A stretch of DNA of 64,000 bases from contig JAHRBS010000003.1 in NCBI GenBank assembly GCA_024305745.1, positions 1,550,001-1,614,000 of the forward strand, in the 5' to 3' direction. Every line of letters begins with the position of its first letter. Position 1 is the first letter of the stretch. The position numbers were made by a program, and so were the translations under genes. This stretch comes from Polyporus tsugae. Lineage: Eukaryota; Basidiomycota; Agaricomycetes; Polyporales; Polyporaceae. The notes beneath the pieces are model-generated. The model saw nothing but the letters and a program-made list of their open reading frames with translations. It was not told the origin of the DNA and searched no databases. Positions 23,001 to 35,730 of the stretch are shown piece after piece.

Positions 23001-25123
23001 GCTCGAGTTTCAAGGCACCTGTCAGGGCGATACGAATGAGGATCTTCAGGTAGTGCGCGAGCCCAGTGACCAGGGCGAGCAGCTCCTGCGTCATGCCCAT
23101 TCGCCGAGCGCCAGTCTCTTGTGTATGAGAGAGAAGGGTAAAGAGATCCACGGTCTTTCGGCACAGCATTCTCGCCTCGCGAACGTGCGACATGCCTGAC
23201 GTAATACCATGTCGTTAGCGTGGGCGAGGAACGGGGACAAAGGCAAATGCCTAACCTTTGAGCTTTAGCCGAGCGAAATGGTACTCCAGGTCGTCGATGG
23301 TCGCAAAGAGGACTTCGACATGCACGATGAACTTCTCGGCCATCCGGATGGCGTCCAGATATTGTCCGTTGCTGACCTGCCTTAGCATGTCGGAAATGCA
23401 CGCAGCGCTGGACTCCTCGAACGCAGACAGAACACTATACGAAGTCAGACAAACGAGCCCGTTCGGGGCAGCGGAGGAACTCACGTCCATATCCGATACA
23501 CCTGTTGCTCCATCCTGATCTGCTTCTCTCGGAGAGAGGACGCCGTCTCTGTGCGCTCCTCCTCGACATGAGGAGGCTCGATTGGTTGAGTCGCCTCGCC
23601 ATCTTCCGCCGGCGGCGGTAGGCTGGTAGGCCGCCGTGTCGAGACCTTGACGTTCCAGAACTAATACAGAACAATGAGGGCCCTGGCCGTTCGGGGCCAT
23701 TGAATAACGTACCTTATTGATCATGTAGCATTCCGGATGCCAACATTCGTCCCGCGAGTTTCGGTTGATCTCAACGAACTGCTTCAGAATCGCGCTGCTG
23801 CAACCCGCGCACTTGGTCGCGTATCGTGTCGAGTAGTGGAAATGGCAATATACGTCCCCTTCGTGCTCGTAGTAGGAGTCCTGGGGACCAAAAAGTGTCG
23901 GGCATATTGAGCACGTGAAGTGCTCGACATGGAACTTTTTGTCTGCAATGCGCGTTCAATCTCCACGCCGTCTTAAGAACGACAAGGCGAACTCACTGCA
24001 TGCTGTGATATAGCTTCCGCGCAATGCCATCCCGCACTTCGCGCAAATCAGGTTCAGGCGCCGGAAGTAGTCCCGTTCGCAAAGCGGGTGTTGCTTCCCA
24101 TCCTGCCCGTCGATCGGGAAGAACTTTGACGCTACGACGGTACCGCAGTCCTGCGCGGATGTGAGCGGGACTGTGGTCAAACCGAGCAGCAGCAACAACC
24201 CCTTACCATGCACTTGAAACATTGAAGGTGGTATACAGCGCCAAGAGCCCGTACAAACGCGCCTTGCATGGCTTTCCCGCAGGCCGCACATGGTCTAGTG
24301 GATCCACCAAGGTTAGACACCGTAGCTGAAAATCATGCACCCCCGGATGCCCGGCAGTAAACAAGGGGGCGAGATTCCACAAGAGGGGGTGGGATCCCGC
24401 CGTTAACCCCGCCTCACAGCTATTGTGAAAGGTCAAAGGCGCGGAATTTGACCACAGTACATGACTCTATCCCATGGCCTCCATACGTCCAGTAGCGGCC
24501 CAGCCATTAGGTCAGAAGAAGGGGAGAACTCACATAGAAGCGACGCTCGTACTGGTATGCGTCGTCGTCGATCCGCCCCCTAGCTGGCTGCCGCCGGGCG
24601 TGGGGGGATCAGAACCGAGAGATGAGTCCGAGTGCACGCTGCGGGGCCGGTTCCGCGACGATTCTGAGTGATCGGAGAAGGATGGGGGGAGGGGCTGGTG
24701 GGTAGAGCTGCTGCTGGGCGTGCCTGGGCGACTGGAGGCCATGTAAGCGGGAGCGGGGGACTGGGTGTGCGCGCGGTCGGTGAACGTAGGATCGTGTGCG
24801 GCCCAGGACGAGGAGTGGTTGAGGTCCTCGCTGCGAGCATGGGGCCGGTCGTCCACCCGCGGAGGCGGTCGCTGATCGAGGTCGTGCGGGGTGCCAAGCG
24901 TAGCGGCCTTGACTGGGCCATTGCGATCTGGAGGACGAAGGTCTGTGCGAGATGAAGAGGAGGAGCCGCCATTGAACTGAGCGGTGGGAGGTGGGTCAAG
25001 ATCATGGTCTGAACCCTGGTCAGAAGCCATGGCTATGTAGGCGAGGGTAGCGGAGTCGCTGCCAGTGCTCGACGACTGGGAGGAGACGGAGAGGTGCTGT
25101 TTCTGGTGGTCAGGCCCGCTCAT
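20015..25123 (-). CDS. LRG1: LIM-domain RhoGAP (Lrg1-type)
   Basis: GTPase-activating protein; the Lrg1 family acts on Rho1 and restrains cell-wall glucan synthesis and integrity signalling. It starts MSGPDHQKQHLSVSSQSS with a long Ser/Pro/Thr-rich region. Tandem LIM modules follow (CAACGKAMQGAFVRALG..CFKCM; CAKCGMALRGSYITAC..CSICPTLFG; CAGCSSAILKQFVEIN). After a helical region comes another LIM (CVKCNQTVEEDC..CLTCQTCGKA). The C-terminal RhoGAP domain has the arginine finger in SIEGIFRRNGNIRRL, then NPVQLAALLKKFFRELPDPL and NLATVICPSILYSR. A disordered tail ends GQHQQR at 20015. About 1,300 residues with many short introns. The order LIM-LIM-LIM-RhoGAP fits Lrg1 better than Rga1. Confidence 0.92.
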
Positions 25124-25548
25124 GGCTGCGACGGCGGCGCTCTGAGAGGGCTAGCGGGCGGAGGGCGGGCGTCGAGGGCGGGCGAGGGTAGCCAGAGGGT
25201 ATTAGCGGACGGAAACCAGCTCAATCTCGACGTCGATGAATTCGGAACTCCAATTTCGCTACACCGGCCTCCGTGACTCCCCCACGTGGCACCGTGTCAC
25301 ATCCGCCGCGCTCCACCTCGCATGTCCCGCACACCGCACGTCCACTGCCCCCAGATGGCAACCTCCAAGGGCCAAGTTAATACTTTCAGGCATGCAAATA
25401 CACCCGGAGGTTTTCTGTAGCAAAAGCAGCGCAATTACATTCATTCGGCAGTGCTACTACCAAGAATTTTACACAGCAATCGGCCGTATTTGAACACGCG
25501 ATTCCTGTATCCTCGCCCCGGAGCATGGACGAGGGGGACTCGCTCTCC
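25124..25548. other. Intergenic: LRG1 upstream region
   Basis: 425 bp between the LRG1 start and the 3' end of the carboxypeptidase S gene, both on the minus strand. No feature recognised. Confidence 0.55.
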
Positions 25549-28070
25549 TTAGGCCTGGAACTCGTCCGCATTCAGGATCAGAGTCGTGAAGAACCTGATC
25601 TGCTCCAAGAAACCATCGACCACAAGGACTGCAAATTTCAACGCCCCTGTCAGCTCGGAAAATCGACATCTCCGAGCCGGTAAGCACTCACATTCATTGA
25701 TCGTGTGCACACCGTTGGCCAAGGACGTTGCGTTGCCAGAGTTGTGATGATTGTAGCGGTAGATGTGTTCCGTGAGTGCCCAATACCACCGAGTGTCTGT
25801 GCGAGCCAAACGGGGATCGCTGTCAGCCGCTGTAATATTGCGGTGTAGCTCGGAGACATAACATGGCACGCACCCGTGTTCCCTGACATAATGCCCGGGG
25901 CGACGGCGACGTTGTCATCCCCAGTGAGGCTGCGGTGCGCGTTGTATGTTGCCTTAATCGTCCCGGAGAGCAGAGCATACTCTGGCGCATCGATCGGGCT
26001 AATCGGAGCAGGCTCGAGCGCGGCGCCCCATGCATCGCTGATTGTAAGTGTGCCGTAAGCTGGCGCGCCTTGTTCGGACACTTGAGCACCAAACGCAGTG
26101 TATGACAGGTTGAACTGTTGAGCAAGCTTCTTCAGAAGTTTCGTGTCCTGTGCCTGAACGGCTGTGACCGAGCTGCACCCTCACAGTTAGTTGGCTTGGG
26201 GAAGGACGCGTGATCGAAAGAACCAACCTATCAGTGGCAATCCGATGATTGACAACAGCCCAGGCGAGCTCAGGCAGCGCGTTGGTCTTGACGCCGCCAT
26301 TCACCAGGTCGATTGCTTGTGTTGTTCCGACAAGCGCGTGGAAGGGTTTGCTCTTGAACAATTCTTTTTGGGCCGCCTTGAGCGCCTTGTCAGATTTGAC
26401 AGACTTCTTGAGCTCCTTGCGGAGCTTGTGAGGGAGATCAGGGGCATAGGCGGCGAGGCATTGCGCCTTCCAGTACATCGGGGTGCCGCGGGAAAGCTGC
26501 GCCTCATAAGGGTTCTCCTCATAATGCACAAGGAGTTGCGAAAGGATGCCAATGGTCTGTAGTCAGGTGAGTGCATGACATCGACTTGAAGGAAAGAAAT
26601 GATTATACCGTGTGGTCAGGAGGAATACTAGAGTGACCTCCAGGGGAGGTAACCTCGACTCGAACATCGAGGTACCCCTTCTCAGCAACAGCAGGCGTGG
26701 CAATGACACCGCCGTACTCGTTGGCAAATCCTCCTGTCGTCAGAGTGGGTCATTGCTTCCTCTGGGATAGTTACTGAACACGTACCACCCTCGTCAACAA
26801 TAAGCAGGAACGAGTTCTCACCGTACGCCTTCTCCAAGTACTTGCCGATGGAAGCCGCACCCTGTGAGCTCCAATGTCAGCAAGGAACAACATTTAGCAA
26901 GCGAGTCATCAGAATGAGCAGTCCTACTGCCTCCCACGCTGGTTGCCTGATTCGTAATGCCCTAGACATCAACCGTGGCTGAATGCCCGCTTATGCCGAG
27001 TGTACTGGCTTTGGGCAGCATGACAACGTCGCTTCGAAGCAAAGCAAAAGACGGCCTGAAACACTCACCTGCAAACCGCTAGTCTCCTCGTCGAAGCCAA
27101 AGGCGAGGACAACACCACGAGTTGGCTGGAAGCCAGTCTCAAGCAAAGACTCAATCGATGACCTGTGCTTATAAATCAGTGAGTGGACAAGCCATGTCGT
27201 GAAGTGGCCTACAGGATGCCAATCAAGCCGCTCTTGTCGTCAGAGCTCCCGCGGCCCCAAATACGCTCGCCTGTCGACACGGTTAGATGCCAACTCGGAA
27301 CTTTAGACTGACCTCGACTGACCGTCGAAGTAGCCAGAGTACGGGGGGTGAGTCCATTCCTCCACGGTGTCGGGGTTGACGGGAACGACGTCTTGGTGAG
27401 CCAACAAGAGGAGGGGCTTTAGGGACTCGTCGGAGCCCTTCCATACATACACCAAGCCATAGGTGTTAACCTTCGTAAGCTCAAGTGACGAATGGCTGCG
27501 TATCCGTTTCTGTCAGATTCAGACTCGCACATACTAGACTCGAAATGAAACACGTACCTCAAGGGGAACGCATTGAGCAGATAATTATGGAAGGGGCCAA
27601 AGGCCTCCCAACGCTCATCCTCGCCTACTGGCCCCATCTTATCATACGACTCGGTGCTGCAAAGGCACGTTCAGCTCGAATCGCTTGCCTTACGAGGAAA
27701 CAAACGGCTACACTCACGGTACACGAACTGCTCCACCAAGCCATTCAACCGCACGCGACTTGAACGCGTCGGTACCGTAAATATCACCCAGAGAACTCCA
27801 CAACTCTGCGTTCCTCGTAGGGACGACTGCGGTCGCTTGAGGGCACTGCTCCCCGACCTTCCAGTGATGCTCCGACGCCAGGCTCTCGGTCACACAACGA
27901 GGGAAGGAAGCGAGGCCGGCTGCGTTCAAGCAGACCCAGAGGCCGATACCAAACAGGAGAGCCTTCACGACGGCGAGCCCTGCACGACAGGTGCCCTTCT
28001 TGCGTGGCGCGGCGTCCGACGCGGTCGACGGGAGAAGGGGTATGGCGGTATACTCGTCCTTGAGGGTCAT
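25549..28070 (-). CDS. CPS1: Carboxypeptidase S (M20 metallopeptidase), copy 1
   Basis: Vacuolar Gly-X carboxypeptidase of the M20A family releasing C-terminal residues from peptides. The start at 28070 gives MTLKDEYTAIPLLPST; a single hydrophobic segment at about residues 30-52 (VVKALLFGIGLWVCLNAAGL) is a type II signal anchor. Zinc-site elements are LLLAHQDVVPV, WGRGSSDDKSGLIGIL and FGFDEETSG, with the His/Asp/Glu ligands present. ALVGTTQAIDLVNGGVKTNA and LPELAWAVVNHRIATD belong to the dimerisation domain. It ends FTTLILNADEFQA at a TAA at 25549-25551. More than ten short introns. A paralogue lies at 59943-62370. Confidence 0.93.
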
Positions 28071-28650
28071 GGTGGTGGTATGGGTGAGAAGAGAAACCGA
28101 GCGAGGGTGTCAAGTGCTAGTCACGGAAGACCGGCGCCGGCGGCAGATTGGTCTCCCATATAATATAAGTATACCCGAGACCATGTGAGCATCGTGGATG
28201 AGGTGGAAGAATAAGAAGTTGACGACGTAAGACGTTATCCGGAAAATACCTGAACGGTGCCGAGGCTGGCTGGACACCTCGAGCCTCGATACCGCGAAGA
28301 AGTTAATGAGAGGCCTGGGCTGGGGATCCGGAAGAGCGCTGGGTTTCTACGAAGCCATGTCGGACGAGAGATAGGCCCCAAGGAAACTCAGGCCTTGGTG
28401 TACATGGGTGGTTATGAATGCCGCATGTAGAATGTCCATGTTTGTTACTAGCGTAGTGCGAGCTCGCTCGAGGAGGGAATGATTTCCCCTGGGCCTTAGT
28501 ATGATGGGTTGAACGCCCGGCATGTGGCATCCGGGGGTGTCCGGGGTCCCGGAGTTGGCGTCCCGCGTCAAGAGTCGCTCTCGAGTCTCTGTCCAAAATT
28601 TGGACAGTGAGCTTCGTAGAGCGCGTGCTGGCGGAGGTCGACATCCACTC
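28071..28650. other. Divergent promoter region, CPS1 copy 1 / mL44
   Basis: 580 bp between start codons, or shorter if mL44 begins at the in-frame ATG at 28522. Beyond the A/T tract near 28160 nothing specific is seen. Confidence 0.5.
28158..28173 (-). promoter_or_regulatory. Candidate TATA region of carboxypeptidase S copy 1
   Basis: Sixteen-base A/T tract reading TATACTTATATTATAT on the minus strand, about 90-100 bp upstream of the ATG. Confidence 0.4.
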
Positions 28651-30534
28651 ATGGGCTATGCACAGCGCAAGGTCGCGTCCACGGCTTCTAAGCTCGCCCA
28701 TGTCTCCTCTTCACACCTAAAAGCTCTTCCTCTGAAGCAGTCCCTCCTCTCCGCTGGCAGGGCCGTCCCACCAACCGTCTTCGACGCAGAGTCATGGGCC
28801 GCGTCACAACCCCCTCCCCAATCGACTCTCGCAACCTTCGCACATAGGGTAGGCCTCGGCAAGGTCGTGCCATCCACCGAGATCATCCAGCAGGCGTGCA
28901 CCCACCCTTCCTTCGTCCAGTTGCACAACCAGCAGCATCCCGAGCAACCCTTACCTGCCACCAATGCATCCCTCGCGACTCTCGGCAACTCTCTTCTCGG
29001 CTTGTTTGCCACCGAGTTCGTCAACTCGTCCTACCCGCATCTCCCCACCCGCGTCATGAAGGCCGCAGTCAGCGCACACGTCGGTCCCACGACCTGCGCG
29101 AACCTCGCGCGTGAGATGGGTGCCATGCCCATTTTGCGTTGGCATCGCTCTGTACGTGTCATTTGTATTCCATGATGATTCATCTTATTGACATGCAGCG
29201 TATAGCCCGGGAGCTCAACGCAGTCCGCCGTGCTTCATAGCGACGCGCTGGCATCCGTGCCAAGAGCGCTCACCGCTTTGGTCTACCAATACAGGTCATT
29301 GTGCTCAGCACGAAGATTTGCAGAGAAGTTCTTCTTCAGTAGGGTGGTCGACTTGCGGGGGATGATGAAGTTCAGGGACCCGAAGCAGACACTTCTGGCG
29401 ACGGTCGCGAAGTTTGGGAGGGAACGTCCGGTTTCAAGGTATGTGTCTGCCCTGTTGTCCTACTTCTATCCTTTTGGTCTCGTGCGAAGTCTTCCGCGCA
29501 CTGTCTGCGACATTTGTGCACAGTAGCTGGGGAAAGACCCGCGCAAGTGGGCACGCGGAACGTGCTGGCACATCCCAAGGCGACATACCGAGCTCATTGC
29601 ATGAGCCCGCAATGTTCTGTCGTCATCAGTGTGTCTTTGCCATGGAGCACAATCGTCTCTCTCGCTTTCGGGGCACCTTGTAATGGCCGTCTGTGGAGGG
29701 TTACCCGCTGTCCATGTCGATCGACCCTTGGCAAAGACATTCTGTCGGCGTGACGCCCAACTGCGAATAGAGGCACATGCGATGTTTCGTTATGCAGTCC
29801 GCCACAGAGTCTGAATCTGAATGCGACCGCTGTTCAACGTCAACGTGCACCATCATTTGGCGCTGACGTTACGATCCTTGGGGTGCAGACCCGCCTCCCC
29901 GTGAGAGGTTGAACCGTATGTTTACGGATGAATACGGGGTCTGCGCGCTCATGCACCATGTGTTATCGGCATAGGTTGGCTTCGGAGGGGGAGCCACAAA
30001 TTGTCAAAGTGCTTGCTGGTAAAACACCATTTCCATTCCTCGATTGCATCGTCCAATACTTGTATGAGAATATGGGAGTCTGACTACATGTTCTCAGATT
30101 GCTCAAGGAGACTGGCCGATTCTCAAATTCGCCCGTCTTCGTCGTTGGGATCTTTTCGGGCGCTGACAAGCTCGGTGAAGGGTTCGGCAGCTCCCTGAAA
30201 ATGGCTGAATACCGGGTAAACACATCTGTGCTTTCTCTTTTTCTGGACCGCGAGTTGATACAGACCGGTGCATTTATAGGCGGCAGAAGACTCGTTATTG
30301 AGGCTTTACCTGACGCGACAGCCACCACACCTGATGCAGCTTCCAACGTCGACATTTCCTGACGCGCCAGGCAACGTGTTCGAGGCGAAGGGCGCTGAGA
30401 GTCCATATTCGCCTGTGTCGCTCGGCGACTCGGAGGTTATGTATGGCAGTGCAGGTCGGACGGGTGTTCGTACACCTGGAGCGCGCTCGCGGGCTGCTGA
30501 GGCTGAGGATGACTTAGAGGACTACGTACTGTAA
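28651..30534 (+). CDS. MRPL3: Mitochondrial large-subunit ribosomal protein mL44
   Basis: RNase III-fold protein of the mitochondrial ribosome; the fold is structural and catalysis is not expected. The ATG at 28651 gives a basic presequence (MGYAQRKVASTASKLAH); an upstream in-frame ATG at 28522 is possible. The RNase III region includes STEIIQQACTHPSF, LATLGNSLLGLFATEF and FRDPKQTLLATVAKFGRE. The double-stranded-RNA-binding-like C-terminus reads LLKETGRFSNSPVFVVG, IFSGADKLGEGFGSSLKM and AEYRAAEDSLLRLYLTR. The stop is at 30532-30534. The WHRS/PGSSTQSAVLHSD junction avoids an in-frame TAG by using the acceptor CGTATAG. The intron from 29439 to 30097 is unusually long (659 nt). Confidence 0.9.
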
Positions 30535-31232
30535 TACAGACATGCTTAATATTCCAGGACCACCACCCGTCGCACGCTATCACATAATTCAACTGGCCAC
30601 CACAACAGCGGTGTTAAGCATAAGTGCGGTTGCCTGCTGGTAGTCTGTGTTCAAACCACGATCCATATTTCCGGACGGGTGCTTTCCGTCGGACCGATAG
30701 TATCTGCTCAAGCTATGTATGTAAATAAGTACGCGAATCCGGTGCGATCGGGGACCGCGCGTGGTTCTGTGTTGAGCCAATGATGAGCGCATCGATGAGC
30801 CCTGTACCGTCGTTTATTTAAACGTTCACTCATGGTGTTCTACTGGTGCACCTTCTACTGTAATTGGACATAGCCGAAAATATGAGGCGGTGAGGACGGC
30901 GCACTCGGATGTGAAACAGCGCTCCCCAGCCAGTGCTGCACCGCACCGTTCCTGCGCGTTTGTCTCGGTACCACCACCATCCCAATCCTGCCAACGGCGC
31001 CCTTCACACCCCTGCGGACGGCCGTATAACACGCCAGCTCAACGCGTCCGTATCCTGTCTTCCGCTGCGGCACCGGACGCAGGCCCCCACTCACTCCTCA
31101 GTGCTATATCTTCCCTGGGCTCTCACGCACGCTCACGACTCCCTCCTCTCGGGACCCCATTACTGTGATTTTCAGTTGCCTGGGGCTCTCTGACTATACC
31201 CGTACCCTCGTTTTGCGCGCCTGCGACACACG
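30535..31232. other. Intergenic: mL44 3' flank and F-BAR gene promoter
   Basis: About 700 bp between two plus-strand genes. No exon or TATA-like element recognised. Confidence 0.5.
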
Positions 31233-34200
31233 ATGGCCGTCCTTTCGCTCCCGCTCACGTTCTCGAACTCGTTCTGGTCGGAGGACTATCGGAAGGGGTT
31301 GGAGGTCCTTTATGCTGAATTGGAGAAGGTACGTCGGCCTGTTCCTTCCCATGGCTAATTAATGGCTTATGGTGGCGTTGCAACTGCAGGGGATTGCAGA
31401 GAACTCTGAGATCGCCAACTTCATACGCGTGAGTCTCGTTCTCTCTCAGATCTGGCTTCGAATGTTCGCGTGGCGCATGGAAGACTCTCGGGAAATTAGC
31501 GAGCTTGTAGTGCTTGCGCGTCCGCTAGTCCTGCAGACTCTGCCATTTCGGCGCGTCGATGCAAGGGCACGCATTACGCAGGTCCCGCGAGAGGCTCGAC
31601 GTGTTTGCACCTTGAACTCGAACTCAATCGTCAGAGAGGCAGGTTTTCGACCTTGTCCACCAGGCGGTCAGAGGGTGGGATACGCAGCTATCCATTGCTC
31701 TCATCGAGGTTAGGCCGCCTCGCGTACTCCGCCCGACCCAGCGGAACTCGGTTTAATTACCTAGGATCTGCGTCGCTATTGGTGGATATGTGTGATGTGA
31801 TTGAGGCTGTCCTCACTTCATGGCCATGGACAGCAAGCATGAGGCGCAAGTGTCCAAAAGGCGCGAGGTCTATTTTGGTCACGTCCCTGCGACATAGTCT
31901 GTCGGGTGCCCATAACATCCTTTTCAAACTTCTTGCGATCGTTATTCTGGGTGTTATCATATACTGACGTGGGTTTATAGCAACGGGCTGCCGCGGAGCT
32001 AACGATTGGCGCGACTTTGAAGGCTGACCCGCCCGCTGGTACGTGAATAGTATTTTTGCGCATGTGTGTGTCTTCTAATATCCTGATTTCTAGATTCGGT
32101 CTTTGAGCTGGACGATGGCGCGTCGTTACTTATGACTTTCAAGGGCATGCGCGAAGAGACGGCCGCGCAAGGTGCCCTACACGAGAGCGTTGCGAAAGAG
32201 TTGCAAGGCGTTGTCGTGGAGCCGTTCGAGACGTGGGCCACCGGTCACAAGGTGCGAGGTCGCCGTTCGAGCAAGCAATTGAGGACTTGGTTAACGTGTG
32301 TGTATAGGAACGTCTTCTTACGAGCAAGGCAAACCTGCTTGAGGGCTACATTTACAACTACGAAATTGGCCAAGCCGAGGTACGGGAACCAAAGGCGCAC
32401 TTTTGTTTTATAATACTCACTCGTACGTCCAGGTCACGAAGCTTAAGAACGACTACTTGAGCAAGACCCGCAAAGCGGACGAGGCGGACGATGAGTGCGT
32501 GTCCTTTTGTATCAACTCCATTCTGGTACTGATTGTTATTGTTATTGCAGCGCTCGTTTTGCGCCAATCACCCATCCTGTCGGTGACCAGTATACATCGC
32601 CTAAGCTGAAGCCCCTCGGCGCGAACCCTGCTGCAGTACGCACGCCCCAGAGGCAAGCCACGATGTCTGAGCGCATCACAGCGCGTCTCAAAGAGTTCAG
32701 GTTGAACGCGTCCACTGGCGTTCAGCAGGCGCCTGCCAAGCCTGAAGTACAGTTCGACGCAGACGAAGAAGAGAAGCGCACACCGAAGGTAGACAAGGGC
32801 AAAGGCCGCGCGAGTGATGTCGGGTCTGGGGGAACCACACCCCAGCGCATGATGTCCCCACCCCCGCTTGACCCGCCGATGCCCCCCGCAAAGACGGTGC
32901 CGCCGAAGCTCGAGACTGATCCGGTCCCTCCACCACCGCTGCCCCCGATGGACATTGCGGGCGTGTTGATGACCCCTTCCGAGGTCACTGCGATGCTCAA
33001 GAAGGCGAAGGAAGAGCTGCATCTCCGCCCTGTTCGCTTCCCTCTCATCGGCGAGTACCAGGACTGCTTTTCCGGCGAGGAGTTCGCGAGCTGGCTCAAG
33101 GACAACGTCGAGGCCTTCAACGGCAACCTCGACCACGCCGAGATCGCGGGGCGGGTGTTGACCGAGAAGTACAACCTCCTCCGTCGTCTGGGAGAGCTCG
33201 GCAACGACTTTGAGAACGCCGACGACGCGTTTTTCCAGTTCCGCCCGCGTGCTTTCAGCCTCGACGCCCCGCCCGCTGCTGCCGCCAACAAGTCATCAGT
33301 GTCTGGCACGCCCGCTCAAGTTTTGACCCCGATTGAGCAACGCTTGACCCCACTGGCGCAGAACGTCGCCGCTCGTACTGGCGGCCTCGCTAGCCTGGTT
33401 TCCAAGGCGTTCGCGGCTAGCGGCGAGCCTGCTCACGTCCGTGCCCGTCGTGAAGCCGACAACGCAGACAAGGAGTACCGCACTGCCGTCCGCAAGCTCG
33501 ACAGGCAGCGTCTCGGACTGGAGGAGCGTATCGAGGAGACGCTCAAGGCCCTGCAGAAGTGGGAGCTCGACAGGCTGCGCGCCGTCAAGACGGTGCTCAC
33601 GCAGTACCAGGCCGCGCTAGCGAAGCTCTCCGGGAACTACAAGACGTCGAGCGAGACCGTCGAGATGCTCGTCGCCGCGTACCAGCCCGAGCAGGACATC
33701 AAGGTCCTCATCGAGCGCTACCGCACGGGGCCGTTCCGCCCTGTCGCGCAGGTGTATGAGTCCATCTCGCACGACGAGAACGATGTCGTGTTTGGCATCG
33801 ACTTGCGCAGGTGGGCGGACGGCGCGTACTGGAACGCGGCTAGCCCTGGTGAGAGGAAGGAGGAACTCCCTCCTGTTCTGCTTGCGCTCCTTGCTGCACT
33901 CGACGAGGCGTATGGCAGGCTCCCCAACGACATGGGTAGGTGCATTGCCTCGGATCGTGTGCCAATTCTAACTGATGGTAATTGGTCGCGCAGAGAAGCG
34001 CAAGACGTGGATCTACGAGGTCCCGCTCCCGGCCGTGCATCACTTGCGCGAGACCCTCAACGCCGTACCGCCTGAGGAGGATATCCCGCACGACCTGCTG
34101 CAGAAGTACGATGCGCCTGTGCTCGCCAGCGGCGTGAAGCTGTGGGCGCTCGAGCTCGATCCGCCGCTCTGCATGTACGAGGGCTGGGACGAACTGCGAA

Positions 34201-35730
34201 AGGTGTACCCCACTGTTGGCAGCAACAAAGGAGACGCCAAGCCTTCGGACGAGCAGCACATCCAGGACGTTCAGGCTGCGCTCCTTAAGCTGCCGAAGAT
34301 TCATTTGCTCGTGTTGGATGCCCTCATCAAGCACCTGAAGGGGTGAGTGGTCATCTGGTGTGTGCAAGCATGAAGCAAATGTTGACCGCCTTGTAGTTTG
34401 ATCAAGTCAACGTCGGAGTCTGAGACCGAGTCTAACGAGGTCTACGTCACGAAGCTGGCGTTGAGCATGAGTCGCAGTATGTGGTTTAATGCTTCAGGAC
34501 AAGTCTCGTCGCTGATTCATCGTCTGTTTAGCTATCCTTCGGCCCAAACAGGAGAACACCTACTCCATCCAGGATCGTCACCCTGCGTGTATGCGTTGTA
34601 TTTTTTCTTTGGTTATGATTGCCATCTCACGTATCCCTTCAGTGCTGTTCATCGATCTGGTTAACAAGTACGACCAAATCTTGCCTCCTGCCATCCTCAA
34701 AAAGAAACGCGAGTCGGACCGCAAGGTTCCAGTCCGCCGCCGTACGCGCCCTGTCGACATGCGCATGTCGCGTTCGCGCATCTCAGCTGGCGCTGACCTT
34801 AAGGAGCTCCATGTCCAGCAGCTTCAGCAGCGGGGCATCAAGGTCAACAAGACGCCTGCCGCTAGCGTTACATCGCAGTCGCCACCTCCTTCGTCCACCG
34901 GCTCACACGCAAGCGTCTTGCCTCGAGTTCCGGAGAGCCCAGCCCAATTCGTCGACGGGCCCAAGGCCGTCCACGATGAGCCCCAGTCTTTCACGGCGGA
35001 GCCCGAGGAGTTCACCATACCTCCTCCGCACCCGCCTCAGCCCGGAGACATCGCCTTGAATGACAAGAGGTCCACACTTGACTACAGCAGCATCCCCCCG
35101 CCGCCGCCTCTCCCCAAGAACATCCCTCCCCCTCCTCCGCTCCCTACCCAGACCGCCACGCCTCCCCCGCCTGCGGGTGTCCCAACATTCAAAGAGCCGC
35201 CTCCGGAAACCGACGGCCTCCCACCCCGCCCGCAGTTCAAGGAGCCCCCGCCTGAGCCCTTGTCGCCACCGCCCACGCGCCCTGCGCACTTCGTCGAGCC
35301 CTCCACGGACGACTCGCCCGCGGTCACGCAGCCGCCCACCGCTGTCCCCTCCTCGCTCCGCCGCTCGGTGTCGCCCCGCACCGCCACGCCCACGGGCTCG
35401 CGCAGCCCCTCGCCGTCGAAGAGCATGACTGGCGCCGCCGCCAGCACCGACGCCAGCCGCCTCCGCGGGCCGCGCATCTCGCGGGGCCCGCGCGCGTCCG
35501 GCGCAGGCGCGAGCCCAATTCTCCGCCAGTTCCCAGGCCGCGCGAGCTCCCCCGGCTCGCCCCCCGGCAGCCAGGGCGTGTTCCCGAGCAGCAACGGCGG
35601 CGGGGGCGCGAACCTGAAGCGCGCGGGGTCGGGGACGCGGACCATGAACAAGCGGAGCAGCATCAGCAGGGTGTCGGAGCTCTCGCGCAGGACGATGGCG
35701 AGTGACGCGGAGGATGATATCATTGAGTGA
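31233..35730 (+). CDS. RGD2: F-BAR/DEP/RhoGAP protein (Rgd2-type)
   Basis: Membrane-binding regulator of Rho-family GTPases. It starts MAVLSLPLTFSNSFWSEDYR (F-BAR). ENSEIANFIR joins RAAAELTIGATL across a 552-nt intron (31429-31980). The F-BAR half continues with DDGASLLMTFKGMREETAAQ and VTKLKNDYLSKTRKADEAD. A DEP domain follows (PVRFPLIGEYQDCFSGEEFA, IAGRVLTEKYNLLRRLGELG), then the second F-BAR half (DKEYRTAVRKLDRQRLGLEE) and a RhoGAP domain (APVLASGVKLWALELDPPL, LPKIHLLVLDALIKHLKG). The arginine-finger position appears to read WIYEVPL. The C-terminal third is proline-rich and disordered, ending TMASDAEDDIIE. Best match in layout is yeast Rgd2, a GAP for Cdc42 and Rho5. Confidence 0.9.
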
